From positions 1 through 53,375 of the forward strand of contig JAAUUT010000022.1 of assembly GCA_012031035.1 (NCBI GenBank): DNA of 53,375 nucleotides, given 5' to 3'. Shown here one piece after another: positions 8,512-20,100 of the stretch. The notes beneath the pieces were generated by a model, which did no database searches, had not been told where the DNA came from, and was given only the letters and a program-made list of their open reading frames with translations. The stretch is from Candidatus Altimarinota bacterium. Its GTDB lineage: Bacteria; Cyanobacteriota; Cyanobacteriia; Cyanobacteriales; Microcystaceae. Position 1 is the first letter of the stretch; the number at the start of each line of letters is the position of its first letter. Position numbers and translations under genes: made by a program.

Positions 8512-11500
8512 ATGACTACAACCATTAATCCATTTACCGGACAAGTTTACGAAATCGCAGCCGATGCTACCGAACCCCTGATTATCGAAAACTTCGACAT
8601 TACTCAAGATGCCATCCAACTGCCTGGAAATCCAGATTCTGAGGTAATTCCGCAATTTAGCTTTAGCGATCGCTACACCCTTTCAGAAATCAATGGCGAT
8701 ACGGCAATTAGTACCTTATCAGGACAGTTAGTAGCAGTAGTTAAAGGCGTAACGGGTCTCAAAACCTTCACCAGTTACACCGAAAAAGGCACATACTCCC
8801 TCGTTTCTCTGGAAAATGAGTTTTTTAGCACCTACATCGAACCCAACTTCTACGAGCCTTGGTATGTAGAGTTTGATAAATCAGACTATGGAAATTCAGT
8901 ACAAAAGGCGATCGATGCTGGATTAGTCTCTTCTGCCTACGAACATTACCTCAAATTCGGACAATTTGAAGGACGAGAAGATTCAATCTTTGCTCCCAAA
9001 ACAGATGGCAATAATACCCTATATGGTTCGGGATATGAAGGCGGTTTGGTAGGCGTACCGATTAGCGAAGGCGTATATACCAGAGATGTCAAACCCGTTA
9101 CGACTGGTGTAGGGGAAATCGATACCCTGATTGGCGCGCCGGGAGAAGATACCTTTTTCTTAGGAAATGCCAGAATTCTCAACGACGCACCCCAACCATT
9201 TTATGTAGGCGGTGGGGATGAGGACTATGCTTTAATTAAAAATCTCGATCGAGGTAGTACCTACGGCGTAATTCTTCAAGAAATAGGTTACTCAGATGTT
9301 CCTCCCGAAGCGCGGGAAGCCTTAACCGATCGTCTCATGTTGGCAGGAAAACCCTACGACTATGAATTTGAAAGAATTGGCGACGATCTCCATATTTCTT
9401 TCCAAGACGATTTAGTTGCCATTGTAGAAGACGCACCGCCACTCGATGTCACCTTCTATATTGCTGGTGGGACTTATATTTATACTACGGGTAACGTGGC
9501 TACCTTTGATTTATACAGTGGTTGGAGTAGCGAAAACACTCTTTACGAACCTTTCTACTTTGAAGAAAATCCGGGCGTAGAAGAGGCGATCGCCAACGGT
9601 GAATACGCATCTGCTTTTGAACATTATGTCAAAGTCGGACAGTTTAATCCTGACGGAGAAGTTATTTTCTCTGGTTCGTCGGGAGATGATTTTCTCACGG
9701 GTTTGGTGCATCTTCGCTATTATTTGGCGTAGAAGTCACCTTTGTCGATGGCGAAACAGAAGGCTATCGTACTGCAACAATGGGTGTGGGTGAGGCTGAT
9801 TTTGCCGTTGGCGGCTTGGGTTCGGATACTTTCTTTATTGGTAACGATAATCTCCTAGATCCTGAAAAGGGAGGGGAAGTTTGGTATGTGGGGAATGGAG
9901 ATGAAGACTATCTAACGATTCAAGGCTTCGATCCCTATAAAGATTTCTTGTTTGGTGCGGGCAATTTTGAAGATTATACCTTTGAAGTCATCGATGGGGT
10001 GGATGATATTTTTGGGCGAACAGTACCTTATAAGAGTTTGGAGGTGAATTATAAGGGCGATCGCGTGGCTTTAATCGAAAAGATTGATGGTAGCTTAACC
10101 TTGCCCGATATTACTTCTTTAATCGCTTTTCCTCTGAGTGAAGTAGGTGAAGAACGCCCCAACGGACTAGCATTAGTCGCATCTCAAAATCAATTTCTCC
10201 CGCCCGAACCACCTGCGGGAAGCGAATACTGGAATGAAGCTTTTTATCTCGCCGTCTTCCCTGAAGTTGCCGAACTAGTTGCTAATGGCGAATACGAATC
10301 TGCCCTCGATTACTATATCCAAGTCGGACAATTCCTCACCGAAAAAGATGGTGGCGAAAAAGAAGGCTACTTTACAGGCACAAAAGGCAACGATATTATT
10401 CAAGGCTTTGGTGTCGATAACGACCTCCACGGCACAGAAATCGCTGATGTTACCTTCGATCCTAGCACCAGTAACGTCAGCGTTACCCTTGGTAGTACGG
10501 GCGTAAGCGAAATAGACGTTCTCGTCGGTACGGATAAAACCAATGGCTTTTATGCAGGCGGCACGTGGACGAAATACAACACAGAAGACTTTACGGGTGA
10601 AAGTACCCCTTATTATCGCGGCGGTGGGGATAAAGACTATTCCCTAGTCAAAAATTATCAACCAGACAAGGATTACGTTTATTTTGCTGGTAGTGCTGCC
10701 GATTATCAATATCAATCCGTCGATGGCAACTTTAAAGTTTATACCGCAGACGGAGATTTAGTCACTATCATTGAAGGGGTTTCCGACCTCGTTGTCACAG
10801 ACCTCAATAGTTTGGGCGGATTCTACATGACGGGTTACGAATTCGGAAATCATGGCGAAGGCGAAGAACCGAAATTCAGAGGGTTTAACGAAGATATTTA
10901 CCTGCTGGACAATCCGGGCGTAGCTAAATTGATTGAAAATGGGATCTTTACTTCCCCCCTTGACTACTACGTAAAAGTTGGTCAATACGCCGACACAGAT
11001 GTCAACAACGAAAAGGGTAAACCCGTCAAAGGCATATTTTCTGGAACGGACGGGAACGATTATGTCATTGGCTTTGGTCAGAATGGCTATAATCTATCAG
11101 GAGTACCTCTATCTGTCGATTTAGGGACAGGCACAAATCGCCCCATTGTCTTTGAAACTTTGGGTGAAGGCGAAATCGATACTTTAATCGGGACAAAAGG
11201 TATTGCTAACGGCTTTTTACTCGGTAGTTTCCCTACTTCTGCTAACAATACGCCACAGCCTTTTTATGTCGGTGGAGGCGATGACGATTACGCTGTAATT
11301 AAAAACTTTGAGTCGGGTGAAAGCCTCAGCATGGCAGGCAAACCAGAAGATTACAACTTCGAGAAAACAGAAACAGGCATCAATGTTTCCTATAAAGGCG
11401 ATCTTGTTGCCAAAGTTGAAGGTGTAGAATCTTTACAAGTTTCCAGTGTTATTAGCCCAGACGTATTTGTCGTCAGTAGCTATCCCGGTGTCGAAAACTT

Positions 11501-11840
11501 CAACGAAGATGTGTTCGGTAGCGGCGATGAATTGTTGGGAGGTGCAGGCAACGATCGCTTTTTCGTTCAAACAGGCGGCGATAATACTCTAATAGGCGGT
11601 ATGGGTGCAGACCAATTCTGGATTGCTAGTTCAGAAAATCCCGAATTTGTCAATACCATCGTTGACTTTACTTTAGGTGAAGATGTTCTCGGTATTGCTG
11701 GATTGGGTGCAAGTTTTGAGACGTTAACTCTAACTCAACAAGAAGATAACACGCTCATTGCTTTTAATAATAATGAGTTGGCAATTCTCAATGGGATTCA
11801 AGCGTCGAGTTTGAGTACAGAGAATTTTGCTTTTGTATAA
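8512..11840 (+). CDS. Large modular RTX-like secreted protein, four modules (frame interrupted once)
   Basis: Joined, this is about 1109 residues. It begins with half a module, then has four copies of the module seen in the gene upstream; helical pieces start near 8850, 9540, 10230 and 10890. A C-terminal RTX segment (GGAGNDRFF, GGMGADQFW) is followed by a beta end like the C-terminal secretion regions of type I substrates. The reading frame breaks at about 9703: the first frame stops at 9732, and adding one T to the TTT at 9702-9704 continues the module perfectly (TGFGASSLLFGVEV) into the frame that runs to 11840. I regard this as a sequencing or assembly error or a single recent mutation. 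No signal peptide is visible. Likely a calcium-stabilised extracellular protein. Confidence 0.72.
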
Positions 11841-11847
11841 ATGATAA

Positions 11848-11881
11848 GCGCGATCGCTCTTTAAGTTAGGGGCGATCGCGC
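11848..11881. terminator. HIP1-based stem-loop after the RTX gene
   Basis: GCGCGATCGC at 11848-11857 pairs perfectly with GCGATCGCGC at 11872-11881 around a 14-base loop, starting seven bases after the RTX stop codon. There is no T-run, so it may be a transcript-end stabiliser rather than a true terminator. Confidence 0.4.
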
Positions 11882-11922
11882 AATTCAATGTACTTTACCT
11901 AACTAAAAATAGCTATCAAGTT

Positions 11923-13221
11923 ATGAACAAGAAATCGATCCGATTGACTCCCATCAAATATCTTGTTATTGGTTTCGTTACTTTCTTGAGCATTACAATT
12001 GGCTTGTTTGGAGTTCAGCCCTTTGAAACTATCGCCCAAACTCAAGATCCTATTATCTATTGGAATGCGATCGCGCTCGCTACTATCCGCGATACGAATA
12101 CTTCTCCCCAAATAGCAGCGAGAAACTTGGCAATGATGCACGCAGCTATTTACGATGCCGTTAATGCTATCTCACCTACACACAGCGTCTATCAGGTAAA
12201 AATTCAAGCGGCAAAGGATGCTAACCCGGAGGCGGCTGCCGTTAGTGCTGCCCATCAAGTCCTGAGTCAGTTGTATCCACAACAAGCCACTCAATTCAAT
12301 AATGCCTTAGAAGCGTCTTTAGGCGCGATCGCTCAAGGACAGCCCAAAACCAAAGGAATCGAACTCGGAAAGGTTGTAGCCGAGAAAATTTTAGCCTGGA
12401 GAAAGAATGACGGGTCTGCGACTGAACTTGCTTATACCCCTCCTGACAAACCTGGTTATTGGCAACCCGTTCCGCCGGAGTTTAAATCAGCTTCGATGCC
12501 ACACTGGAAAAACCTTAAACCTTTTGTTATGAAGGAAGCTTCGCAGTTTCGGATTTCTCAGATGCCGAGCTTGAATAGTGCGGAGTATACAGCAGAATTC
12601 GAGCAAACGAAGGCGATTGGCGCAAAAAATAGCACGACTCGTACTGAAGACCAAACTGCGATCGCACAATTTTGGCTCGATGGCAAGGGAACCATAACGC
12701 CTCCCGGTCACTGGAATCAGATTGCCGCAGACCTTGCAGTGCGTCAAGGAAATACCCTACCAGAGAATGCACGTCTGTTTGCCTTGTTAAATATTGCCCT
12801 CGTCGATGCAACTATTATCGACAGCGACCACAAATACACTTTCAACCGATGGCGACCGATTACAGCGATTCAAAAAGCCGATACTGACGATAATTCCCAA
12901 ACTACTGCCGAGCCTAATTGGACTCCCTTACTCGACACGCCTGCCTCTCCAGCTTACGTATCGGGACACAGCACCTTGGGCGGTGCAGCCGATGCCATTT
13001 TAACAGCATATTTTGGCAAAAATGTCAATTTCAAGACAGCAGCCGATCCGAAGACTAATTTATCTGCGCGATCGTTCGATAGTTTTACCCAAGCAGCCGA
13101 GGAAGCCGGAATGAGTCGCGTTTATGGCGGCGCACATTGGCTGTCGGATAACCGAGATGGTTTAGCGGCGGGAAGAAATTTAGGCAATTATGCAGTGCAG
13201 AACTTCTTGCGTCCGTTGTAA
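11923..13221 (+). CDS. Vanadium-dependent haloperoxidase (PAP2 superfamily), exported
   Basis: 432 residues. Residues 1-40 form a signal peptide (basic start, hydrophobic core, break near IAQTQ), so the enzyme works outside the cytoplasm. The vanadate pocket is complete: KYTFNRWRP (K304, R311), the AYVSGH motif with His349, and SRVYGGAHW with Arg399 and the vanadate-ligating His405. Family enzymes use H2O2 to oxidise Cl-, Br- or I- to hypohalous species; some relatives are phosphatases. Halide preference cannot be read from sequence. It lies 82 bp after the RTX gene in the same direction, with a stem-loop between, so it may be a separate unit. Confidence 0.88.
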   Translation: MNKKSIRLTPIKYLVIGFVTFLSITIGLFGVQPFETIAQTQDPIIYWNAIALATIRDTNTSPQIAARNLAMMHAAIYDAVNAISPTHSVYQVKIQAAKDANPEAAAVSAAHQVLSQLYPQQATQFNNALEASLGAIAQGQPKTKGIELGKVVAEKILAWRKNDGSATELAYTPPDKPGYWQPVPPEFKSASMPHWKNLKPFVMKEASQFRISQMPSLNSAEYTAEFEQTKAIGAKNSTTRTEDQTAIAQFWLDGKGTITPPGHWNQIAADLAVRQGNTLPENARLFALLNIALVDATIIDSDHKYTFNRWRPITAIQKADTDDNSQTTAEPNWTPLLDTPASPAYVSGHSTLGGAADAILTAYFGKNVNFKTAADPKTNLSARSFDSFTQAAEEAGMSRVYGGAHWLSDNRDGLAAGRNLGNYAVQNFLRPL

Positions 13222-13615
13222 AGCAATTTGCGATCGCCCAAGACACTAGCTATAAAGATCTAACTGTTCGAGCATCATTCCCAAACTTTGGCATCTTCAT
13301 CCTAAACGGTACTGAGTCAACAACTTAAACCATATTAAGGCGAGCATCTCGCTCGCCTGCAACGCTTCATTACTAACCTTACTTTTTTAGTTTCATGAGC
13401 GATCGCGCTTCCCTGAGTTCATGTAATAGCTCGGTCTGGCTTATTTCGTATTAGGCAGCTTATCAACAATTTATCGTATAATTTTATAAATTAATTTTTC
13501 ATTAAACTGATTGCAGACAAATACTCTTTTGCTGGCAAAAGAGAATGGGAACATTGAAAAATGATTGGCTTCATTAAAACCGATTGAGTGTCTAAAGAGT
13601 GTGAGGAAGTAAAAT
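13222..13615. other. Intergenic region with one hairpin
   Basis: 394 bp without a credible gene. It holds a perfect hairpin GGCGAGC / GCTCGCC at 13339-13357 with a 5-base loop, possibly the end signal of the haloperoxidase transcript, and an AT-rich stretch near 13450-13510 that likely carries the promoter of the polysaccharide cluster. No tRNA or small RNA was recognised. Confidence 0.5.
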
Positions 13616-14473
13616 TTGTTGCAAACCATGCGTGGAGTTGTCGAAAAAGCAAGTAAATTAAAATACTTGCGATTAGCGAACGAACAATGGCAGGCTAAAT
13701 ATGACTTGCTCGGAACGCTAGTGCGACGCGATTTAGAAGCACGATACAAAGGTTCTGTATTAGGCAATTTATGGCCTCTACTCAATCAGCTATCGCAGTT
13801 GCTCATTTACACTTATGTATTTTCAATTGTTCTTAAGGTAAAGTTGAGTCTGAGAGGGTTGCCAGAAAATAACCTTACTTTTGGTTTGTGGCTGTTTGCT
13901 GGATTGCTACCGTGGATTGCCTTTACAGGCGGTTTGTCGCAAGCAGCAGGTTCAGTAGTAGGACAATCCAATTTAGTAAAAAAGGTAGTATTTCCTCTGT
14001 CGTTATTACCATTGGTTCCAATTTTATCAACGTTTATTGAGAGTTCTTTTGGTTTAATGGCGCTGATTTTATTAGTGGCATTAACTACACATACATTACA
14101 CGTAACCCTAGCGCTCTTACCGTTGATATGGATAACACAATTATTGTTAACAGCCGGATTGGGTTATTTAACCGCAGGATTAACTGTATTTTTGCGCGAT
14201 ATCCCCCAAACGCTCAATGTGCTTTTAAATCTTTGGTTGTATCTAACTCCTATTGTGTATCCAGCTTCAGCAATTCCAGAAATGTGGCGCAATTGGATAT
14301 TTTGGTTGAATCCAATGGCCGCGATCGCAGAGATTTACCGGGATTTAGTATTAGTAGGAGAAGTTCAGCACTGGGGAGAATGGGGAGTTGCGTCTGCGAT
14401 CTCTGTAACGTTCTTTATCTGTGGATTCTGGGTATATAAGCGTTTGCGTCCAGCATTCGCTGATGTATTGTAG
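13616..14473 (+). CDS. ABC-2 polysaccharide export permease (Wzm-like)
   Basis: A 285-residue inner-membrane permease of the ABC-2 family with about six membrane helices. The N-terminal amphipathic segment before helix 1 (LVRRDLEARYKGSVLGNLWPLL) is typical of O-antigen and capsule exporters, and the end has the usual LRPAFADVL. It would pair with the ATPase encoded 34 bp downstream to export an undecaprenyl-linked glycan. The frame opens at a TTG (13616) with GAGGAAG about 10 bases upstream; an ATG at 13628 is the alternative start. It is the first gene of a glycan cluster that runs to 22032. Confidence 0.88.
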   Translation: MLQTMRGVVEKASKLKYLRLANEQWQAKYDLLGTLVRRDLEARYKGSVLGNLWPLLNQLSQLLIYTYVFSIVLKVKLSLRGLPENNLTFGLWLFAGLLPWIAFTGGLSQAAGSVVGQSNLVKKVVFPLSLLPLVPILSTFIESSFGLMALILLVALTTHTLHVTLALLPLIWITQLLLTAGLGYLTAGLTVFLRDIPQTLNVLLNLWLYLTPIVYPASAIPEMWRNWIFWLNPMAAIAEIYRDLVLVGEVQHWGEWGVASAISVTFFICGFWVYKRLRPAFADVL

Positions 14474-14507
14474 TTGCAAGCGATCGTTGGTAGGGTGATG
14501 AGTGAAG

Positions 14508-15822
14508 ATGAGTGAAATTGCAATTTCTTTAAAAAAATGTCTCGAAATGCTACAAAAGATACGCCCGTCCGATAGATAGGCTCAAAGAAATTTTGTTACC
14601 TAGTAAACATCGCGCTCAAGAGTTTTGGGCATTGCAAGATATTAATTTAGAAATTGCCAAAGGAGATACTGTAGGAATTATTGGTCAAAATGGTTCTGGC
14701 AAAAGTACATTGCTGCAAATTATTGCTGGAACCTTAACGTCAACTACAGGAGAAGTATATGTTAACGGACGAGTTTCAGCATTACTAGAACTGGGTAGCG
14801 GTTTTAATCCCGAATTTACAGGACGGCAGAATGTATTTTTAAATGGACGACTCTTAGGTTTAAAGCAACAAGAAATCGAAAATAAATTTGACGAGATTAC
14901 AGCATTTGCAGATATTGGAGATTTTATTGATGAACCTGTAAAAATCTACTCTAGCGGGATGTTTGTGAGATTGGCTTTTGCTGTTGCTGTAAGCGTTAAT
15001 CCCGATATCTTGATTATAGATGAAGCTCTAGCAGTAGGAGATATATTTTTTCAACAAAAATGTTATAAATTTTTAGAAGACATTAGTAATAAGGGAACAT
15101 CAATTCTTTTTGTCAGTCATGATACGCAAGCTATTTTAAAACTTTGCAAAAAGGCTGTATTAATGGAACATGGTTATCTGCGATATTTAGATACACCATC
15201 AGAGATTATTTCAAAATATATGGAGCTTTATTATGGAAAGTTTCCTCATTTAAAAAATAATGAGTTAAAAGTTCCTAGAAAGAAACTGAAAAATTTGCCC
15301 CCGAAAAAATTGTCAACTATCAAAGATATAGTATACCCTAATGAATTTCAATATGATTTTTCAGGGGTTAATCGCTATGGAACGCATGTTGGTCTCATTG
15401 CTGGAACAGCAATTACCGATTTAGAAGGTATTTCTAAATCTATTTTTTGGGTTGGAGAAGATATTTTACTTTCTATTAAATTAAACCGACATTCAGAAGA
15501 TATTTGCCCTTTAAATATAGGGTTTCAGATCAAAGACAGATTGGGTCAAATAATTATAGGAACTAATACATATCTTTTATCAATAGATATGGAAGATGTA
15601 GAATTTGGACAACCTGTAATTTGCCAATTCAAAGTAAATTTGCCTATATTACCGCAGCAATATACAGTTAATGCTGCTGTTGCCAATTATGACATAGCAG
15701 CAGAAATTACTTATGATTGGTTAGATTATATTGGTACAATACAAGTAATAAATACCAATCCTAAAATAGAACAAATAGGCTTTTGTTTTACCAATATTGA
15801 AGTGATTAAATCTCAGGTTTAA
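14508..15822 (+). CDS. ABC polysaccharide export ATPase (Wzt-like) with carbohydrate-binding C-terminus (frame interrupted near start)
   Basis: Joined, about 437 residues. The ATPase domain has Walker A GQNGSGKST, signature YSSGMFVRLAFA and Walker B ILIIDEALA; residues ~270-437 form a beta-rich Wzt-type C-terminal domain that reads the glycan end to be exported. The open frame seen directly begins only at a TTG at 14593 and would lack the first strand of the ATPase. Starting at ATG 14508 (MSEIAISLK) and removing one A from the A7 run at 14531-14537 gives NVSKCYKRYARP followed by the main frame, the exact family N-terminus. So the gene has a 1-base insertion, probably a homopolymer error. Its partner permease is just upstream. 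Confidence 0.85.
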
Positions 15823-15853
15823 TATTTTTATTTAAAAATAATTGTTTCTCATT

Positions 15854-17100
15854 ATGAACACAGAAAAAATATTTGAGCGTATATTATATGTTTATCAAAA
15901 ATCAAAAAAACATCAAAAAGAGCAGATTAAAGAAGTGGAAAATCCTGAAAAAAACGATTTTTTTCAAAAACAATTAGATTCTTTTGTTCCAGAAATAGAT
16001 GGAAATTATTTATTGTTTTTTAATGAAGTTTACACAACTACTTCACGTAAATTTTTGAAAAAGATTCTAAAAAAAATAGCTTGGCCTATTTTAAAAAGAC
16101 AAATTTATTTTAATACCGCTATTCGACAACTTCTATATAATTTAATTCAGAAACACTATGAATACTCTGCAAGAGATAAAAATATTGATGCTAAGTTTTT
16201 GGATTTAGAGCAGAAAATAGAGAAATTATCGCAACTGTCAGAGAAAATACAACAAATTTCTTTATTAGAGACAAGAGTAGAAGCAATTTCTCAATTAAAG
16301 CAAAAATAGAAAAAATTGAGCATAGAGAGTCACAACTAGAACAAGTATCTGCAAAATTAAAAAATCCCGATAAAATAACTGACAAAGTTGCTTCTGTCGA
16401 TCGCGCCAAAATAGAGAGTGGATTATGGTTTAACGAGCCAATAATTGTAGGTTACAACAAAAATGATGAAGCTTTTTGGTCAGGAACGAATGAAAGAATT
16501 TTTGAGAAATCTTTTGTTCTACAGTCACTTGCTCAATTGTATGATTCAACTCAAATTACAGTTTTAGATGTTGGTGCTGCTGAAAGTTTGCTAGCTTACG
16601 AATTAGCTTCTCTTAACTATTTAGTTACTGCGATCGACATACGTCCTATTGCTTTATCTCATCCTAATTTAAAGTTCGTTAAAACCGACATTTGTAAACC
16701 TGTACTTCCTTCGGCTAGCTTTGATTGTGCCATTGCTTTATCAACCCTGGAGCATATAGGCTTAGGTTGGTATGGTGATAAAACAGGAGCCATGCTAGAT
16801 TGTGAGGCTGTTCGACAGATTTATTCCCTTCTAAAACTTGATGGTAGTTTTATCTTAACTGTTCCTTATGGGAAAAAAGCAATAACACCAATTCATCGGA
16901 TTTATAACCGAGAAACACTTAGCCATTTGCTAGAAGGCTTTAATATTACTAAAGCTGTTTATGGAATTCGTTTAGATGACTTCACCTGGACTCTAACAAA
17001 TGATGAAGGAGAAGCCGCTACTAAAGAGCACAATCCAAATAATCATCTTCCTGGGTCTGTAGCAATGTTAGTGTGCAAAAAAACGAATCAAAGTCTGTAA
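15854..17100 (+). CDS. SAM methyltransferase with N-terminal coiled coil (frame interrupted once)
   Basis: Joined, about 415 residues. Residues 1-110 are Lys-rich helical sequence of unknown fold, ~118-175 form heptad-rich coiled coil (LDLEQKIEKLSQL onward), and ~220-415 are a class I methyltransferase with VLDVGAAES (SAM motif I), TAIDIRP and a CAIALSTLEHI segment. The first frame stops at 16307-16309. Adding one A to the A5 run at 16302-16306 continues the coiled coil (QLKQKIEKIEHRE) into the second frame, which is open to 17100. Placed right after a Wzm-Wzt pair, it recalls chain-terminating methyltransferases whose coiled coil measures O-antigen length, though domain order differs from E. 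coli WbdD. That role is inference. Confidence 0.75.
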
Positions 17101-17117
17101 TTTGAAATTAAAGTACT

Positions 17118-20100
17118 ATGAAAATAGGAATTGATATCCAAGCTCTTCAAACGAGAAACTCTAGAAATAGAGGAATTGGTCGTTATACTAAATCAGTTAT
17201 AGAGGGGTTACTCAGTCAGGAAACAAATCATGCTTATCAGTTGTTCGCCAATAGCATGTTACCCTCTCCAGACTTAGATAATAATCGATTTTCCTACCAT
17301 AACATTAATTATCCATACATAGGCAGTTGTCATCTCAATGATTTGTTGATGAAAACGACCTTAACATCAGCAGATATAGAAGCAGTACTTATTCCTAGTC
17401 CAATGGAAGATTCAGAGGCGACAATAGCAGACTATCAAAATTATCATAAAAAAGTTTTTGTTATTTGCTATGACTTAATTCCACTCATATTTGCCGAGCG
17501 ATATTTAAACGATCCAAATACACATTCTTTATACATGAGACGGTTAAAGAATGTAAAAAATGCTGATTTCATATTTGCTATTTCTGAATCTACTCGTCAA
17601 GATGTTATGAAATATCTTGATGTACCTGCTGATAAAGTTCTTAATGTTTCAGGTGGAGTTTCATCTTTTTTTTATCCTATTTCAGAAAGCGATCGCCAAA
17701 ATTGGATGCAAAAACTCTCAGAAAAATTTGGCATTAAGAGAAATTTTCTTCTTTACACTGGTGGAGAAGATTGGAGAAAAAATATTGAAGGACTTCTAAA
17801 AGCTTTTGCAAAATTACCTAAACATATACAAAAATGTCATCAAATAGTTGTAGCTTGTAAGCTCACTACTTTTTTTGCTCAAGAGCTTATTAGTTTATCA
17901 TCAAGTTTAGGAATCAATCAATCTCTTATTTTGACTAACTATGTTACTGATGAAGAATTAAGAGCTTTATATTCTACCTGTTCGTTATTTGTTTTTCCTT
18001 CTTTTTATGAAGGATTTGGCTTACCTTTGTTAGAAGCTATTTCTTGTGGGGCACCTGCTATCGCTAGTAATAGCTCTTCTTTACCAGAAATATTAGGTTC
18101 TGTTGAGCAGTTATTCGATCCTCATTCGGTTGAAGCTCTTACTAGGCTTATGAACAAGGTTCTTTCAGATGAAAACTTTCGTCAAAAAATATCTGAACAA
18201 GCTCTAAAACAGGCAAAAACATTTACCTGGGAATCTGTAACTCAGAAAATGTCTGATGTTTTTAAAGAACAACAACCTCTTCAGAAAGCAACGATTTTAT
18301 TTGATAGAGTCCAAAATAATAATAAACCTCACATTGCTGTTTTTAGTCCTTTGCCTCCCCTTAAATCTGGCATATCTAATTATACCGAAGACTTAATTCA
18401 ATCTTTGGTTAGATACTTTAATCTCGATCTAGTTCACGATGATGATTACATACCTGATATCAGCTTAGATAATAAACTACTTTCTTACAGTCAGTTTGAA
18501 AATCAGTTAAAAACTAATGGATACGAAGGTATTATTTATCAAATAGGTAACAGTAGTTACCATTGCTACATGTATTCTCATTTAATGAGATATTCTGGGA
18601 TTACTGTTTTACATGACTATTACTTGGGTGGTCTTATTAATTATTTAGATAATTATCATCCAGAATTAGGAATTCCGTTAGAAAAAGAATTAGAACATTG
18701 CTATGGTAGGGAAAAGGCTAAAGATATTTTAGATAAACTTCAAAAGGGGTTGCTTAATACTCATGAGAAATTTCCAGAAGCTGGAATTTATCTAAATCGG
18801 AGAATATTTACGCGATCGCTTGGAGTAATTTTGCATAATAAATCAGCTTATCAACGTGCCGTTAAGGATTTCAGTAATGATAACAGGCATATTGTTCACA
18901 TACCGCTTTTAGTACCACCAATCACACAACCAGAAAACAAACTTGAAGATATACGTCTTGAGTATGGTATTCCAGTTGATAGTTTTGTAATTTCGACATT
19001 TGGCTTCATTAGTAGCACTAAACGCCCACTGTCAATCCTTTTAGCTTTTAAAAAATACCTTTATAATTATCCATCAGCTTATTTAATATTTGTCGGAGGA
19101 ACAGATTATTTAGGATCTCTAGATATTGAAAGAGAAATAAAAAAATTAGAGTTACAAAACCGAGTAAAAATAACAAATTATGTAACAATGTCAGATTTTT
19201 ATCGTTATATTCAAATATCTGATATTTGTTTGAATTTAAGATTTCCTTCTAATGGTGAAAGTTCAGCATCGTTATTAAAAATTTTATCAATGGGTAAGCC
19301 TGCAATTGTTACAAATATTGATTCATTTGCTGATTTTTCTGATGATATAGTTGTTAAAATTCCACAGCCTAGACAATCAGATGAGATAGAAGAAATATAT
19401 AAAGCTCTAATAAACTTAACTGAAAACTCGGAGCATAGAAGCTTTTTAAGTCAAAATGCCCTTAAATACATAGAAAGAGAACATTCACCAGAACGATGTG
19501 CTCGTTTGTATGCTGAGTTTTTCGAGCAAGTGCAATATTCTCCTCAGACTAAAGTTAATATGCTTGCCGATCATGTAGGACGAGAAACTGCTAAGCATGA
19601 AGTTGCCGACTCCCAAAAGATTTTTGTTCTGTTTTCCAAAGTAATTGACAATTTCAGATCGACTTCATCGCAGAATTATGATTCAAGTGATTTAAAAATA
19701 ATCCAACCGGAATCATTAACTAAAACTCTCATAAGCTTTAATTATTTTTTACATGAATGTCGTTCAATTTGCCTTCAAAAACTTCCTGCTGCCAAAAAGA
19801 TATTAAGTATTGGCTGTTCTGGAGTTTGGTACTTTGAGTGGTTTCACAAATTTTATCCTTATCCTGTCGAAGAACATACTGGAATTGATTTAAACCATAA
19901 ACCTGAAAATTTACCACACAATATTGTATGGATACAGAATGATGGTTCTGATTTAACTTCTTTAGAATCAGAAAGCTTTGATTTGATATTTGCCGGACAA
20001 TTTATTGAACATATGTCTTGGGAATCTCAGGCAACTTTTTTAGCTGAGGTAAATAGGGCACTCAAGCCTAATGGTTTCTTTGTACTTGATAGTCCTAATT

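Noticed and set aside
13222-13615. tRNA or small RNA gene in the longer gaps
   Set aside because: No cloverleaf or T-loop GTTCGANTC context with matching acceptor stem was found here or in the other gaps.
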